From: Pseudomonadota bacterium
Lineage (GTDB): Bacteria > Pseudomonadota > Gammaproteobacteria > Burkholderiales > Sulfuriferulaceae
Assembly (NCBI GenBank): GCA_021790625.1
Contig: JAJYGL010000108.1
Location: 1 to 16,801 of the forward strand
Direction of reading: 5' to 3'
Length of the DNA stretch: 16,801 nt
Shown here: positions 16,441-16,801 of the stretch, in pieces
How the letters are laid out: each line of letters opens with the position of its first letter
Position numbering within the stretch: the first letter of the stretch is position 1
Made by a program: the position numbers and the translations under genes
The notes under the pieces: generated by a model
What the model saw: the letters and a program-made list of their open reading frames with translations, nothing else
Told to the model about the DNA's origin: nothing
Databases searched by the model: none

Positions 16441-16801
16441 TTACCCCCAGGAACGTCCGCCACGCGCATTCCCTGTCTTGCTGCTGACGTGCGGTTGCTG
16501 GTTACTGCGCGTATTGCCGTTATTACCGTTATTACCGCTGTTGCCACGGTCATTGTAACCCTGACGCGGCGCGCCATCATTCCGTGGCTGGGATGAAAAA
16601 TTACGCTCGGTGGCATATCCGCCTTGCTCAGTCCATGCCCGCGCTGTCCCTACGCTGTGCCGATCCGCAACGGATACTGCCGGCGCCGTCGCAGGACGTT
16701 GGCGATTCCAGGCTCCGGGGCCGCGTTCATAAGCGCTACGATGATCAGGATAGGCCGGAGTCGCATCGCGTCCCGGTCTGGCCTGCTGTTCCCGGTTACC
16801 A
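16441..16801 (-). CDS. Unrecognised protein, Gly/Asn/Arg-rich C-terminal end (partial)
   Basis: A minus-strand frame enters from the right edge of the window and stays open for 119 residues to a TAA at 16443-16441. It has no ATG, GTG or TTG codon, so only the 3' end of a longer gene is present. The sequence is low-complexity and hydrophilic: rich in Gly, Asn, Arg, Gln, Ser, Ala and Pro, with scattered Trp and Tyr, a GNSGNNGNNGN run, and the end GGRSWG. Such tails occur on some exported proteobacterial proteins of unknown function (for example DUF3300-type), but no diagnostic domain is visible, so I assign no function. A shorter ATG-initiated frame in another phase (16356-16616) looks like a shadow. 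The gene is convergent with the trehalose cluster and shares its terminator. Confidence 0.6.
   Translation of the reverse strand, partial: GNREQQARPGRDATPAYPDHRSAYERGPGAWNRQRPATAPAVSVADRHSVGTARAWTEQGGYATERNFSSQPRNDGAPRQGYNDRGNSGNNGNNGNTRSNQQPHVSSKTGNARGGRSWG

Noticed and set aside
16356..16616. 86-residue minus-strand frame near the right edge
   Set aside because: It runs through the terminator into malQ-treY and is out of phase with the longer open frame whose composition looks like a real protein tail.

Overview
The window is almost entirely one block of alpha-glucan and trehalose genes on the + strand. Six ORFs encode eight enzyme activities. Seven of the catalytic units are GH13- or GH77-type glycosidases or transferases, and the eighth is a sugar kinase. 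Base composition looks close to 50% GC. The gene set (GlgE pathway plus TreY/TreZ pathway, with TreS fused to a maltokinase) fits a proteobacterium, most likely beta- or gamma-. This is a judgement from protein style, not from a search, and I cannot name the organism. No RNA genes, insertion sequences, CRISPR arrays or prophage signs were seen.

Layout: (1) 1-1803, glgB (branching enzyme), with the 5' end outside the window. (2) 1778-3772, glgE, overlapping glgB by 26 nt. (3) 3782-7126, a treS-maltokinase (pep2) fusion, 9 nt behind glgE. These three make a glgB-glgE-treS/pep2 unit. (4) 7127-7277, a 151-nt intergenic region with five tandem 11-bp repeats and a short inverted repeat, probably the control region of a second unit. 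(5) 7278-9410 glgX (treX-like debranching enzyme), 9407-11239 treZ, and 11236-16359 a very large malQ-treY fusion (1707 aa), joined by 4-nt TTGA and GTGA stop/start overlaps. (6) 16361-16394, a perfect 15-bp terminator hairpin with A7 and T7 flanks, suited to termination from both sides. (7) 16441-16801, the 3' end of a convergent minus-strand gene with a Gly/Asn/Arg-rich tail, of unknown function.

How the genes work together (family knowledge applied to the order seen): TreS interconverts trehalose and maltose. The fused kinase makes maltose-1-phosphate, GlgE polymerises it into linear alpha-1,4-glucan, and GlgB branches the chain. GlgX removes branches, MalQ resizes the linear maltodextrins, TreY turns the reducing end into a trehalosyl unit, and TreZ releases free trehalose. 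The locus therefore encodes both directions of a trehalose-glucan cycle. The catalytic triads of all seven glycosidase-type units are intact. The ADP-glucose genes glgC and glgA, the phosphorylase glgP and otsAB are not in the window.

The most notable items are the MalQ-TreY fusion and the 11-bp repeat array before glgX. I saw no wholly new type of system.
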